Assembly (NCBI RefSeq): GCF_021168475.1
Contig: NZ_JAJOZT010000002.1
Coordinates: forward strand, 496,001-560,000
Direction of reading: 5' to 3'
DNA length: 64,000 nt
From: Pseudoclavibacter sp. 13-3
GTDB lineage: Bacteria > Actinomycetota > Actinomycetes > Actinomycetales > Microbacteriaceae
A program made the position numbers and the translations under genes. Numbering within the stretch: the first letter of the stretch is position 1; each line of letters opens with the position of its first letter. The notes below the pieces were generated by a model that was not told the origin of the DNA, ran no database searches, and was given only the letters and a program-made list of their open reading frames with translations. Of this stretch, positions 34,813 through 44,756 are shown one piece after another.

Positions 34813-35844
34813 ATGAACACCACGACAATGAAGCCGGGCCGTTCAGAAAAGCCTTCGACAACACCACGAAAGCGCCATGGCGGTCTGCGCAGAGTCTTTG
34901 CTCTGCTGATCGCACTCGTAGCCGGCGTCTCACTGGCCGCCTGTTCTGGGCCTGCCGGCGCAAACAGCGCCTCCTCTGACACTCCTCGGCTCAAAGTGGC
35001 ACTGATCACTCATGCCGATCCGGGCGACACCTGGTTCGACATTCTGCGCAAGGGTGCCGAAGCCGCAGCCGCCAAGGACAACACTGAGCTGCTCTATTCG
35101 TCAGACCCTGATGGTGGCAAGCAGGCGCAGCTCATTCTGCAGGCGGTCGACCAGAAGGTTGATGGCATCGTGGTCACGCTCTCGAAGCCTGATGCCGTCG
35201 GCGATGCGATCAAGAGCGCCGTGGCAGCCGGCATTCCGGTCGTCACCATCAACGGCAACGAAGACCGTTCGCCCGGTCTCGGCGCGATTGCGAGTTTCGG
35301 CCAGAACGAGACCCTCGCCGGCGAGGCTGTGGGCGAGAAGCTCAACGAGGTTGGCGCCAAGAAGATCGTCTGTGTGATTCACTCGCAGGGCCAGACCCAG
35401 CTCGAAGACCGCTGCGCCGGGGTGAAGAGCAAGTTCTCGGGACAGTTCGAACTGCTTTACACGAACATCGCTGATATGGCGAGCGTCTCGTCGACGATCA
35501 CCTCGAAACTGCAGACCAACCAAGACATCGACTATTTGGTGACGCTGGGCGCTCCGATTGCGATGACCGCCATCGACTCGGTGCAGGGCGCGAACAGCAA
35601 GACCAAAATCGCCACCTTTGACATGAACGCCGACGCCATCAAGGCGCTGCAAGACGGTCGCATTCAGTTCCTGGTCGATCAGCAGCCCTACCTGCAGGGC
35701 TATGGCGGTGTCGACAACCTCTGGCTCTACAACACCAACGGCAACTCCTACGGTGGCGGCAAGCCCGTCTTCACCGGCCCCAGCATCATCACTCCCGAGC
35801 AGGCCGACAAGGTTGCCGATTACGCAGCCAAAGGCACCCGCTGA
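34813..35844 (+). CDS. Sugar/inositol ABC transporter substrate-binding lipoprotein
   Basis: 343 aa. A basic N-region (RKRHGGLRRV), hydrophobic core and lipobox GVSLAAC put the lipidated Cys near residue 38. The mature part is a type-I periplasmic-binding (RbsB/IbpA-like) protein: LKVALITHADPGDTWF, GIVVTLSKPDAV, GIPVVTINGNED. It captures the polyol and presents it to the permease encoded next. A hairpin pair precedes it. Confidence 0.92.
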   Translation: MNTTTMKPGRSEKPSTTPRKRHGGLRRVFALLIALVAGVSLAACSGPAGANSASSDTPRLKVALITHADPGDTWFDILRKGAEAAAAKDNTELLYSSDPDGGKQAQLILQAVDQKVDGIVVTLSKPDAVGDAIKSAVAAGIPVVTINGNEDRSPGLGAIASFGQNETLAGEAVGEKLNEVGAKKIVCVIHSQGQTQLEDRCAGVKSKFSGQFELLYTNIADMASVSSTITSKLQTNQDIDYLVTLGAPIAMTAIDSVQGANSKTKIATFDMNADAIKALQDGRIQFLVDQQPYLQGYGGVDNLWLYNTNGNSYGGGKPVFTGPSIITPEQADKVADYAAKGTR

Positions 35845-35873
35845 GCGTGACAGCCCTTGAAAGGAGCTGAATC

Positions 35874-36953
35874 ATGACCACGACAACGACTTCGGCGAGG
35901 TCTCCTCAGACCACGCCGAAACCGAAAGCAGACGAGCGTCTGGCCAAGGCGAATGTCTTCGTGCGCATCTTCTCGAAGCCGGAGTTCGGCGCAGGTGCCG
36001 CAGCAGTCGTACTGTTCATTCTGTTCGCCTCAGTGGCACCGACGTTCACTCAGGCGTCATCCATCGCGACGGTGCTCTACGGCGCATCGACCGTCGGCAT
36101 CATGGCCGTCGGTGTGTCGTTGCTGATGATCGGCGGAGAGGTCGATCTGTCGGCGGGCGTCGGTGTGATCAGCAGCGCGCTGAGCGCATCGCTGTTCACC
36201 TACTGGTTCGGCACGAACGTCTGGCTCGGTGTCGTCGTCGGTCTGATCTTCTCTCTGGGCATCGGCGCACTCAACGGCTGGCTGCTGACCAAGACGAAGC
36301 TCGCGAGCTTCATCATCACGTTGGCGACGTTCTTCATGCTGACCGGTCTGAACCTGGGCGTGACCCGACTCATCACAGGCGGCGTGGCGACGCCGAGCGT
36401 GCAGGGTCTGCCCGGGTTCGCCTCGGCCGAGGCGGTCTTCGCCTCAGACATCCCGGTGTTCGGAGTGAACGTGAAGATCACCGTCTTCTACTGGATTCTG
36501 CTCGTGCTCGTCGCGACCTGGCTGCTGAAGCGCACCAAGAGCGGCAACTGGATCTTCTCGAGCGGCGGCGCGCCCGAGTCGTCACGAGCAGTCGGCGTGC
36601 CGGTCGTGCGCACGAAGATCGGCCTCTACATGGGTGTCGGCTTCTGCGCCTGGCTGCTGGGCATGCACCAGCTCTTCGCATTCAAGACCGTGCAGTCGGG
36701 CGAGGGCATCGGCAACGAGTTTCTCTACATCATCGCGGCCGTCGTCGGCGGCTGCCTGATGACCGGTGGTGCCGGCAGCGCGATCGGCGGTGCCATCGGC
36801 GCCCTGATCTACGGCATGGCGCTCAAGGGCGTCGTCTATGCCGAATGGAACCCTGACTGGCTGAAGTTCTTCCTCGGCGCCATGCTGCTCGGCGCCACCG
36901 TGCTGAATCTCATGCTGCAGCGTCGGGCTGCGAAAGGCGGAGGAAAGAAATGA
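35874..36953 (+). CDS. Sugar/inositol ABC transporter permease
   Basis: 359 aa with about ten hydrophobic helices, in the RbsC/branched-chain permease superfamily. Recognisable [34 protein letters not shown], and the cytosolic [15 protein letters not shown] helix. An AAAGGAG site lies 7 nt before the ATG. The 3' end overlaps the ATPase gene (ATGA). Confidence 0.93.
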   Translation: MTTTTTSARSPQTTPKPKADERLAKANVFVRIFSKPEFGAGAAAVVLFILFASVAPTFTQASSIATVLYGASTVGIMAVGVSLLMIGGEVDLSAGVGVISSALSASLFTYWFGTNVWLGVVVGLIFSLGIGALNGWLLTKTKLASFIITLATFFMLTGLNLGVTRLITGGVATPSVQGLPGFASAEAVFASDIPVFGVNVKITVFYWILLVLVATWLLKRTKSGNWIFSSGGAPESSRAVGVPVVRTKIGLYMGVGFCAWLLGMHQLFAFKTVQSGEGIGNEFLYIIAAVVGGCLMTGGAGSAIGGAIGALIYGMALKGVVYAEWNPDWLKFFLGAMLLGATVLNLMLQRRAAKGGGKK

Positions 36954-37957
36954 ACACGACAGCAACCACGACAGCCCCGGCGGCGGCGACCACGGCATCC
37001 GTCCAGGGTGCGCACGCCCAGCCGGGCGGGAACACACCGCTCGTCAAGCTCGAAGGCGTCGGCAAGCGCTATGGCAACATCCTCGCCCTGCAGGGCATCG
37101 ACCTCGAAGTCGGCGCCGGTGAGGTCACCTGTGTGCTGGGAGACAACGGTGCGGGCAAGTCGACGCTGATCAAGATCATCGCCGGCCTGCACCGTCACGA
37201 CGACGGCGTCTTCTCGGTCGAGGGCGAGCCTGTGCATCTGGCGTCACCACGTCAGGCGCTCGACCTCGGCATCGCCACGGTCTACCAAGATCTGGCCGTC
37301 GCCCCGCTCATGCCGGTGTGGCGCAACTTCTTCCTGGGGTCTGAGGTGACGAAGGGGTGGGGGCCGTTCCGGCGTCTCGACGTCGACTACATGAAGCGCA
37401 CGACGAAGCAGGAACTGCTCGACATGGGCATCGACCTGCGCGACGTCGACCAGCCGATCGGCACGCTCTCAGGCGGCGAGCGGCAGTGCGTCGCGATCGC
37501 CAGGGCCGTGCACTTCGGTGCGAAGGTGCTGATTCTCGACGAACCGACTGCCGCTCTGGGCGTCAAACAGTCAGGCGTGGTGCTTCGCTACATCATCCAG
37601 GCGCGCGAGCGCGGACTCGGCGTGATCTTCATCACGCACAATCCGCACCACGCCTACCCGGTCGGCGATCGATTCCTGCTGCTCAAACGCGGTCGCAGCA
37701 TCGGCTACTACCGCAAGAACGAGGTCACCCTCGACGAGCTGACCAGCATGATGGCCGGCGGTGCCGAGCTCGAAGAGCTGGTGCACGAGCTGGCGCAGAC
37801 CGACACCGACACCGGTGTGCTGCGCACGATTCGCGACGACATCGACGAAGACTCGACGGTCGACGTGCCGCACCTCACGGTGACGCGCCCGACGACGGTC
37901 ATCGACGAGACGCAGGCGGCCGAGGCCAGGCGCGTCGAGCGAGGTCGCCATGAGTGA
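36950..37957 (+). CDS. Sugar/inositol ABC transporter ATPase (single cassette)
   Basis: 335 aa with one nucleotide-binding domain: Walker [15 protein letters not shown]-loop TVYQDLAV, signature [14 protein letters not shown], Walker [14 protein letters not shown]-loop VIFITHN. RbsA/MglA-type importers usually carry two cassettes in one chain of ~500 aa, so a homodimer is expected here. A ~33-residue Thr/Ala-rich N-terminal tail and a ~65-residue acidic C-terminal tail flank the domain. Overlaps the permease by 4 nt and the next gene by 8 nt. Confidence 0.92.
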   Translation: MNTTATTTAPAAATTASVQGAHAQPGGNTPLVKLEGVGKRYGNILALQGIDLEVGAGEVTCVLGDNGAGKSTLIKIIAGLHRHDDGVFSVEGEPVHLASPRQALDLGIATVYQDLAVAPLMPVWRNFFLGSEVTKGWGPFRRLDVDYMKRTTKQELLDMGIDLRDVDQPIGTLSGGERQCVAIARAVHFGAKVLILDEPTAALGVKQSGVVLRYIIQARERGLGVIFITHNPHHAYPVGDRFLLLKRGRSIGYYRKNEVTLDELTSMMAGGAELEELVHELAQTDTDTGVLRTIRDDIDEDSTVDVPHLTVTRPTTVIDETQAAEARRVERGRHE

Positions 37958-39038
37958 GGCCCGGCCCATCGAGCCGGGACGGCCGCTCGGCCTGGCCGTG
38001 CTCGGGGCCGGCCGCATCGGTCAGGTGCATGCCGCGACTGCGGCGGCACTGCCCGACATCGAGCTGCGGTGTGTGCAGGATGCTGTGCCCGCCGCCGCCG
38101 AGCGGGTCGCCGCAGAGAACGGCACCCGCGCCGCGAGCACCCTTGACGAGGTGCTGGCCGACGACGGCGTCGATGCGGTCGTGGTCGGCACGCCGACGCC
38201 CACGCACCTCGAGTTCGTCGAGCGCGTGGTGGCGACCGGTCGCCGCGTGCTCTGCGAGAAGCCGTTGCATCTCGATCTGGCGTCGGTGGATGCCGCCGCG
38301 CGCCGCCTGGGCCCCGATGCGGCTCGTGTGATGGTCGGGTTCAATCGGCGCTTCGACCCCGATTTCGTCGAGCTGCGGCGCCGCATGGGCGGTGCCGCAG
38401 TCGGCGAGATCGGCCCGATCGAACAGGTCGTGATCACCAGCCGCGACCCGGCCCCGCCGCCGCAGGCGTATCTGCAGGTGTCGGGAGGCATCTTTCGCGA
38501 CATGACGATTCACGACTTCGACATGGCCAGAAACCTGGTCGGCGAGATCGTCTCGGTCAGCGCCTCGGGCGGTGCGCTGTTCGACCCCGGGGCCCGTGCG
38601 GCCGGCGACCTCGACAGTGCGATGACCACGCTGACGGCAGCCAGCGGCGTCCAGGTGCTGATCGTCAACTCGCGGCGCAGCGCATCAGGGTACGACCAGC
38701 GCATCGAGGTCTTCGGATCAGACGGCACACTGCGGGTTGAGAATCATCGCGTCTCGCGGGTGAGGCTCGACACCGCGTCGGCCACCGACCAAGGCGCGGT
38801 GTGGGAGGAGTTCTTTCTGACCAGGTACCAGGCAGCCTACCGGGCCGAGCTGCAGAGCTTCGCCGCGGCCGTGCGAGAGGGGGTGCCCTTCTCGCCCGAC
38901 TTCGACGACGGCCGGCAGGCGCTTGCGCTCGCAGTGGCCGCGCAGCGCAGCTGCGAAGAGGGGCGCGTGGTGCCGCTCAGAGAGGTCGACGCGGTCTCTG
39001 CCCAGAACGGCGCACTCATCAGAGAGGCACACGTATGA
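37950..39038 (+). CDS. iolG: Inositol 2-dehydrogenase-like Gfo/Idh/MocA oxidoreductase
   Basis: 362 aa. The Rossmann motif is [18 protein letters not shown], the catalytic Lys is in [12 protein letters not shown], and the substrate Asp/His are in [19 protein letters not shown], the pattern typical of bacterial IolG. It would oxidise myo-inositol to 2-keto-myo-inositol with NAD. A second IolG-like gene lies at 39814, so which one is primary is open. It overlaps the ATPase gene, tying import to oxidation. Confidence 0.85.
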   Translation: MSEARPIEPGRPLGLAVLGAGRIGQVHAATAAALPDIELRCVQDAVPAAAERVAAENGTRAASTLDEVLADDGVDAVVVGTPTPTHLEFVERVVATGRRVLCEKPLHLDLASVDAAARRLGPDAARVMVGFNRRFDPDFVELRRRMGGAAVGEIGPIEQVVITSRDPAPPPQAYLQVSGGIFRDMTIHDFDMARNLVGEIVSVSASGGALFDPGARAAGDLDSAMTTLTAASGVQVLIVNSRRSASGYDQRIEVFGSDGTLRVENHRVSRVRLDTASATDQGAVWEEFFLTRYQAAYRAELQSFAAAVREGVPFSPDFDDGRQALALAVAAQRSCEEGRVVPLREVDAVSAQNGALIREAHV

Positions 39039-39817
39039 AGAATCTGCTGCAAGACCGAATCGTGCTCGTCACCGGTGGCACTCAGGGCATCGGCGGAGAG
39101 ACCGCCATCGCCGCAGCCCGTGAGGGCGCTCGCGGAGTGGCCATCGTCGGCCGTCACGAGGCCAAGGCGCAACCGGTGCTCGACGCGATCGAGCGGCATG
39201 GCGCCGAGGCGCTGATGATCGTGGCCGATCTGCTGCAGCCCGGTGAAGCAGAGCGTGCCGTCGCCGAGACCGTCGAGCGCTGGGGGCGCATCGACAGCCT
39301 GGTGAATGCCGCCGGTCTCACCACTCGCGGCACGATCACCGACACCAGCCACGACCTGCTGCAGCAGCATCTGCAGCTCAACCTCGCGTCGCCGTTCTTC
39401 GCGATGGCCCGCACCATCGACGACCTGCGTCGCCGCGGAGAGCCGGGTACGATCGTGAACGTGATCTCGATCTCGAGTCATGCCGGGCAACCCTATCTCG
39501 CGCCGTACGTGGCTTCGAAGGGCGGTCTCGCAGCAGCGACGAAGAACGCTGCGTTCGCGCATCGCTTCGACCGCATCCGCATCAACGGGCTGAACATCGG
39601 CTGGGCGCAGACACCCGGAGAAGACGCCATTCAGCGCGCCTTCCACGGCGGTGAAGACGGCTGGCAGAAGAATGCCGCCGCCGCGCAGCCGATGGGGCGT
39701 CTCGGCCAGCCCGACGAGATCGCAGACGCGATCGTGTTTCTGCTGAGCGAGCGCAGCGGGGTCGTGACCGGTTCGGTCATCGACTGGGATCAAAACGTCA
39801 TTGGAGGTTATGAATGA
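39035..39817 (+). CDS. Short-chain dehydrogenase/reductase
   Basis: 260 aa from ATG 39035. The cofactor motif is VTGGTQGIGGETAIAAA and the NAG-type motif VNAAGLTTRG. The catalytic Ser sits in VISISSHAG and Tyr-Lys in YVASKGG. The C-terminal GSVIDWDQNVIGGYE is a family-like end. It is coupled by overlaps to both neighbours. It probably oxidises or reduces a polyol or keto-inositol; the exact substrate cannot be told. Confidence 0.85.
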   Translation: MKNLLQDRIVLVTGGTQGIGGETAIAAAREGARGVAIVGRHEAKAQPVLDAIERHGAEALMIVADLLQPGEAERAVAETVERWGRIDSLVNAAGLTTRGTITDTSHDLLQQHLQLNLASPFFAMARTIDDLRRRGEPGTIVNVISISSHAGQPYLAPYVASKGGLAAATKNAAFAHRFDRIRINGLNIGWAQTPGEDAIQRAFHGGEDGWQKNAAAAQPMGRLGQPDEIADAIVFLLSERSGVVTGSVIDWDQNVIGGYE

Positions 39818-40818
39818 GCAATCAGCAGCTGCGCATCGGCGTGATCGGCACGGGAGTCATGGGTGCCGACCATGTGAAGACGATCACCGAATCGGTGTCG
39901 GGAGCCCGCATCGCCGCGGTCGCCGACATCGACGTCGACCGCGCCCGTGCGGTGGCCGAGCCCATCGAAGCCGTTGCGAGCGGCGACGCGCTCGACCTGA
40001 TCGCCGGCGAGACGCTTGACGGCGTGATCATCGCATCCGCCGACCGCACCCACGCCGAGCTCACGCTCGCAGCCGTCGACGCCGGTCTGCCGGTGCTCTG
40101 TGAGAAGCCGTTGGCTCCCACGGTCGCCGAATGCGAGACCATCGTCGCCGCAGAGCAGGCCAGCGGCAGGTCGCTCGTGCAGGTGGGGTTCATGCGACGG
40201 TTCGACCCGTCGTACACCGATCTGCGCCGACGCATCGCAGACGGCGAGATCGGTGGGGCACTGCTGGCGCACGCCGTGCATCGCAACGTCTCGATGCCCG
40301 CCGGATGGGATGCCACCGCGACCATCGTGAACTCGCTGGTGCACGAGCTCGATGTGATGCCCTGGCTGCTCGACTCGCCCGTGGCCGAGGTGCTCTGGCT
40401 CGCGGCGCGCGAGTCGACTCGTGTGCACTACGCCGATCCGCAGGTGACCCTGCTGCGGCTGCGCAACGGTGCGCTCGTGACCGTCGAAGTGACGGCCAAC
40501 GCCGTCTACGGCTATGAGGTGCGCTGCGAAGCGGTCGGCGAGCTCGGCACGCTCGAGCTCACGACCCCGGTCACCGCAGTGCAGCGCCGAGGCGGGGGAG
40601 TGCGACATGATCTCGCCGCCGACTGGCGACCGCGCTTCGCCGAGGCCTACCGCATCGAGCTGCAGCACTGGGTGAACGCGATTCGCGACACCCCAGATCA
40701 CCCCATCGCAGGCCCCGGCAGTCACGACGGCCTCGTGGCCGCTCGCCTCACCGAAGCGGTGCTGCGATCGCGCGAGACCGGCGGCTGGCAGGCGGTCGCC
40801 GAGGAGCATCCGCAGTAG
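39814..40818 (+). CDS. Inositol 2-dehydrogenase-like Gfo/Idh/MocA oxidoreductase (second)
   Basis: 334 aa. IGVIGTGVMGADHVKTI opens the Rossmann fold, VLCEKPLAPTVAE holds the catalytic Lys, FMRRFDPSYTDLRR and NSLVHELDVMPWLL supply the substrate-side residues. It resembles the actinobacterial inositol / D-chiro-inositol dehydrogenases at least as well as the gene at 37950 does. Overlaps the SDR gene by 4 nt and is followed by a 60-nt gap. Confidence 0.85.
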   Translation: MSNQQLRIGVIGTGVMGADHVKTITESVSGARIAAVADIDVDRARAVAEPIEAVASGDALDLIAGETLDGVIIASADRTHAELTLAAVDAGLPVLCEKPLAPTVAECETIVAAEQASGRSLVQVGFMRRFDPSYTDLRRRIADGEIGGALLAHAVHRNVSMPAGWDATATIVNSLVHELDVMPWLLDSPVAEVLWLAARESTRVHYADPQVTLLRLRNGALVTVEVTANAVYGYEVRCEAVGELGTLELTTPVTAVQRRGGGVRHDLAADWRPRFAEAYRIELQHWVNAIRDTPDHPIAGPGSHDGLVAARLTEAVLRSRETGGWQAVAEEHPQ

Positions 40819-40878
40819 GCCGCCGGCACGGCATCAGCAGACGTCACCAGAACATCCCCCGAAAACAGGAGGCTACGA

Positions 40879-41760
40879 ATGACCACCACCATCACCGACC
40901 GCATCGCTGCGGCACCGATCTCTTGGGGCGTGTGCGAGGTGCCCGATTGGGGGTACCAGCTCGACCCCGACCAGGTACTCGGCGACATGCGTCGTCTGGG
41001 CGTCGCCGCGACCGAGTTCGGCCCCGAGGGCTTTCTGCCGCAGGCCCCTGCCGAACGGGCGCAGGTGCTGCGCGACTACGGGCTCAAGGCCGTCGGCGGG
41101 TTCTTCCCGCTGGTGCTGCACAAGACCGACCACGACCCGCTGCCAGAGATCGAGGCAGAGCTCGACGCATACGTCGCCGCCGGTGCCACCACCGTGATCT
41201 ACAGCGCGGTGAGCGGCGAAGACGGCTACGACGAGCGCGTGCAGCTCGACGACGGCCAGTGGGACGTCTTCTTCGCGAACCTCGACCGCGCCCGTGCGGC
41301 CGCCGAGTCGCGCGGCATCACGGCGACGTTGCATCCGCACGTCGGCACGCTCATCGAGAGCAGCGACGACGTCGAGCGTGTCCTCGGGCGTTCGACCATC
41401 GGCCTCACCCTCGACACCGGGCACCTGTTCATCGGCGGCACCGACCCGCTGCAGCTGGCGCGCGAGCACGGCGACCGCATTCGCCACACGCACCTCAAAG
41501 ACGTCGACAACGCGATGGCGCAGCGTGTGCGCGATGGCGAGCTGACCTACTACCAGGCGGTCGTGCAGGGCATGTACCGGCCGCTCGGGCAGGGCGACGC
41601 GCGCATCGGCGACATCGTGCAGACACTCGAAGACCAAGGGTATCAGGGCTGGTACACGATGGAGCAGGACACCGTGCTGCCCGATGTCGCAGCCGTGCAC
41701 GCAGCGGTCGCCGACGTCGCCGAGAGCATCGAGTTTCTGCGCAGCCTGGATCGATCATGA
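40879..41760 (+). CDS. iolE: myo-Inosose-2 dehydratase IolE
   Basis: Dehydrates 2-keto-myo-inositol to the trihydroxycyclohexanedione used by IolD. 293-aa TIM-barrel of the xylose-isomerase-like AP-endonuclease superfamily. Signatures: AAPISWGVCEVPDWGYQL, TLHPHVGTLIES, LTLDTGHLFIGG and IRHTHLKDVD, with the His, Asp and Glu metal ligands in place; GWYTMEQD near the C-terminus. An AACAGGAGG site lies just upstream of the ATG. Confidence 0.92.
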   Translation: MTTTITDRIAAAPISWGVCEVPDWGYQLDPDQVLGDMRRLGVAATEFGPEGFLPQAPAERAQVLRDYGLKAVGGFFPLVLHKTDHDPLPEIEAELDAYVAAGATTVIYSAVSGEDGYDERVQLDDGQWDVFFANLDRARAAAESRGITATLHPHVGTLIESSDDVERVLGRSTIGLTLDTGHLFIGGTDPLQLAREHGDRIRHTHLKDVDNAMAQRVRDGELTYYQAVVQGMYRPLGQGDARIGDIVQTLEDQGYQGWYTMEQDTVLPDVAAVHAAVADVAESIEFLRSLDRS

Positions 41761-42830
41761 CCACGAAGCCCCTGCACATCGGGTCGATCGGTGCAGCTCG
41801 CATCACGGTGACCGCCGTGAGCGACCCGGCGCACGAGACGGGGGACGCATTGGTCGCCGTCGCCGCCCGTGACCCGGAGCGTGCGCGGGCCTATGCTGCG
41901 CAGCACGGCTGGCAGTCTGCGGCTGCGACCTACGATGAGCTGCTCGCACGGCCTGACGTCGACCTCGTCTACATCGGCCTGCCGAACGGGCTGCATGCCC
42001 GATGGGCGGTACGTGCGCTGCGGGCCGGCAAGAGCGTGCTGCTCGAGAAGCCCTTCGCCGCGAACCTCGAAGAGTTCGATCAGGTGGCCGAGGTGCTCAG
42101 AGACTCGCCGGGGTGGCTCTGGGAGGCCTGGCACTACCGGTTTCACCCGCTGTTCGCCGAACTGCTGGCCCAGGTCTCTGCCGGTCGTCTCGGTCGGGTG
42201 ACGGGCGTCGACGTGCACATGCATATGCCCGAGCCGGCCGAAGACGACCCCCGGTGGAGCTTCGACCTCGCCGGCGGCGCGCTCATGGACGTCGGATGCT
42301 ACGCGCTGCACGCCTCGCAGCGTGTGGCCGAGGCGCTCGGGCGCGGCCTCGACAGTGACGGAATCGCGCATGGACAGGTTCGACGGGCGAGTGCCGATGT
42401 CTGGAGACTCGACGCCAGAGTCGATCAGCGAGTGACGGCAGAGCTCTCGTTCGGCGATCTGCCCGTGCACATCGAGGCCAGCATGGCCGACGACGTGCTC
42501 GATGCAGGGGGCGGCGAGCACGGAGACGGATTCGACTTCGGCATCACCGTGCACGGCGAGCTCGGCACCGCGCGCGTGCCCCGATACCTGATGCCAGAGG
42601 TCGACGACCGGCTGATCATCACCGACGAGAGCGGTGAGCAGATCGTGCACGCGGGCACGAGGCATACCTACACCTACCAGCTCGACGCGGTGCGCTCAGA
42701 GCTCGTCGCAGCACGACGTGACGACGACGAACTCGCCCGCTCGCGCGAGGTGATGCGCCTGATCGACGAGACGTACCGCAGCGCCGGTCTGCCGCGCCGC
42801 GTGGGCAGTCTCGACGGAGCATCCGCATGA
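41757..42830 (+). CDS. Gfo/Idh/MocA family oxidoreductase (fourth in cluster)
   Basis: 357 aa from ATG 41757, overlapping iolE by 4 nt. The nucleotide loop is IGSIGAARITVTAV, the catalytic Lys is in SVLLEKPFAANLEEF, and LAGGALMDVGCYALHASQ marks the subgroup related to glucose-fructose oxidoreductase / trans-dihydrobenzenediol dehydrogenase. It differs from the IolG types, so an alternative polyol or keto-inositol epimerising step is possible. Confidence 0.83.
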   Translation: MTTKPLHIGSIGAARITVTAVSDPAHETGDALVAVAARDPERARAYAAQHGWQSAAATYDELLARPDVDLVYIGLPNGLHARWAVRALRAGKSVLLEKPFAANLEEFDQVAEVLRDSPGWLWEAWHYRFHPLFAELLAQVSAGRLGRVTGVDVHMHMPEPAEDDPRWSFDLAGGALMDVGCYALHASQRVAEALGRGLDSDGIAHGQVRRASADVWRLDARVDQRVTAELSFGDLPVHIEASMADDVLDAGGGEHGDGFDFGITVHGELGTARVPRYLMPEVDDRLIITDESGEQIVHAGTRHTYTYQLDAVRSELVAARRDDDELARSREVMRLIDETYRSAGLPRRVGSLDGASA

Positions 42831-42944
42831 CCAGCGCGGCCACCGCATGACGACCGAATGACCATCACACTCTCGTGACGCGACCTCACACGGTTCGTCC
42901 TCGCGAGCCGAACCCCGACGATTGAATGAGAAAGGCATCCACCG

Positions 42945-44465
42945 ATGAATGCACAGACCGAGACCCACACCGACCTGCCCACCGTGCCGCACTGGTACGA
43001 CGGCCGCGCGGTCGAGCAGCCGGGCGCGCGCACGTCTCCCGTCTACGACCCCGCGCTGGGAGTCGCCACGAAGCAGGTGCCGCTCGCCACGCAGACCGAG
43101 ATCGACGCTGCGGTGGCTTCGGCCGCCCGCGCCTTTCCGGCATGGAGCCAGATGTCGCTCGCACGTCGTCAGGCCGTGCTCTTTCGCTTTCGAGAGCTGC
43201 TGGACGCGCGCAAGGGCGAGCTCGCCGAGATCATCACGAGCGAGCACGGCAAGGTGATCGACGACGCCCTCGGCGAGATCAGCCGCGGGCAGGAGGTCGT
43301 GGAGTTCGCCACCGGCCTCGCGCATCACCTGAAGGGCGAGTTCTCTGACCAGGTGTCGACCGGCATCGACGTGTACTCGATTCGCGAGCCGCTCGGCGTG
43401 GTGGGCATCATCAGCCCGTTCAACTTTCCCGCGATGGTGCCGTCGTGGTTCTTTCCGATCGCGATCGCGGCCGGCAACACGGTCGTGGTGAAGCCGAGCG
43501 AGAAAGACCCCTCGGCGTCGATCTGGATGGCCGAGCTGTGGAAGGAGGCCGGCCTGCCCGACGGCGTGTTCAACGTGCTGCACGGCGACAAGGTGTCGGT
43601 CGACGGGCTGCTCACGCACCCTGATGTGCAGGCGATCTCGTTCGTGGGGTCGACCCCGATCGCGAAGTACGTCTATGAGACCGGCACGGCGCACGGCAAG
43701 CGCGTGCAGGCGCTGGGCGGGGCCAAGAACCACATGCTGGTGCTGCCCGACGCCGACCTCGACCTGGTCGCGGATGCCGCCATCAACGCCGGGTTCGGCT
43801 CGGCCGGCGAGCGGTGCATGGCGATCTCGGTGCTGGTGGCCGTCGATCCGGTCGGCGACGACGTGGTGAGTCGCATCAAAGAGCGCATCGCGAGGCTGCG
43901 CATCGGCGACGGCCGACGCGGCTGCGACATGGGGCCACTGGTGACCAGGGCGCACCGCGACAAGGTGGCTTCGTACATCGACATCGCAGCAGGCGACGGC
44001 GCAGTCGTCGAGGTCGATGGTCGAGATGTGAATCCCGACGGCGATGCGAACGGGTTCTGGCTCGGGCCGACCCTGCTCGACAAGGTGCCGACCTCTTCGC
44101 GCGCCTACACCGAAGAGATCTTCGGCCCGGTGCTCGCGATCGTGCGCGTGGCGTCGTTCGACGAGGGCATCGAGCTGATCAACTCGGGTGCCTTCGGCAA
44201 CGGCACGGCGGTGTTCACCAATGACGGCGGTGCGGCTCGGCGTTTTCAGCGCGAGGTGCACGTCGGCATGATCGGCATCAACGTGCCGATTCCGGTGCCG
44301 GTGGCGACGTTCTCGTTCGGCGGCTGGAAGCAGTCGCTCTTCGGCGACACCAAGGCGCATGGCGCCGAGGGCGTGCGCTTCTACACGCAGACCAAGGCCG
44401 TGACGTCGCGGTGGCTCGACCCGAGCCATGGCGGGATCAACCTGGGGTTCCCGCAGAACGACTGA
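42945..44465 (+). CDS. mmsA: CoA-acylating (methyl)malonate-semialdehyde dehydrogenase
   Basis: 506 aa. Converts malonate semialdehyde to acetyl-CoA (IolA function) or methylmalonate semialdehyde to propionyl-CoA. The catalytic Cys is in SAGERCMAISV; in place of the Glu of hydrolytic enzymes is LGGAKNHMLVLPDAD, the hallmark of this CoA-acylating family. SPFNFPAMVPSWFFPIAIAAG is also diagnostic. It ends the inositol locus and feeds central metabolism. Valine catabolism is a possible second role. Confidence 0.93.
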   Translation: MNAQTETHTDLPTVPHWYDGRAVEQPGARTSPVYDPALGVATKQVPLATQTEIDAAVASAARAFPAWSQMSLARRQAVLFRFRELLDARKGELAEIITSEHGKVIDDALGEISRGQEVVEFATGLAHHLKGEFSDQVSTGIDVYSIREPLGVVGIISPFNFPAMVPSWFFPIAIAAGNTVVVKPSEKDPSASIWMAELWKEAGLPDGVFNVLHGDKVSVDGLLTHPDVQAISFVGSTPIAKYVYETGTAHGKRVQALGGAKNHMLVLPDADLDLVADAAINAGFGSAGERCMAISVLVAVDPVGDDVVSRIKERIARLRIGDGRRGCDMGPLVTRAHRDKVASYIDIAAGDGAVVEVDGRDVNPDGDANGFWLGPTLLDKVPTSSRAYTEEIFGPVLAIVRVASFDEGIELINSGAFGNGTAVFTNDGGAARRFQREVHVGMIGINVPIPVPVATFSFGGWKQSLFGDTKAHGAEGVRFYTQTKAVTSRWLDPSHGGINLGFPQND

Positions 44466-44617
44466 GTGTGTGGGGCGGGGGGAGCGGAAGCACGACAGCA
44501 TGGCGGTCCGGGGGGGGGCAGCAGGGTGGCAGCGCGGCGGCACGGCGGCACGGTGCGTTTACGGTTCTGCCTGGTTTGCACAGTTCGGCCGCTGAGGCCG
44601 ACTGTCTGAAGTGCGGG

Positions 44618-44740
44618 GTGCAGTTCCGCTCAGATGTGCACGGTTCTGCCCACGTACATGGTTCCGCTCAGATGTACATGGTTCTGCTCAGATCGAGGTG
44701 ATCTCGGCGGAACCGTGCACATTTGGGCAAAACCATGCAC
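44618..44740 (+). repeat. Butterfly array of ~20-bp repeats, copy 2
   Basis: Four units of GTACATGGTTCTGCTCAGAT type (44618-44693, two of them 18 bp), a centre with CGAGGTGATCTCGGCG, then two reverse-complement units ending 44720 and 44740. The centre aligns without gaps to copy 1. Because the arms are mutual reverse complements the whole can fold back on itself. Confidence 0.85.
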
Positions 44741-44756
44741 AGCAGGGTCGACCGAC

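Noticed and set aside
44510-44518. Run of nine G as a phase-variation tract
   Set aside because: It lies in a non-coding gap with no downstream gene on that strand, so slippage would not switch a reading frame.
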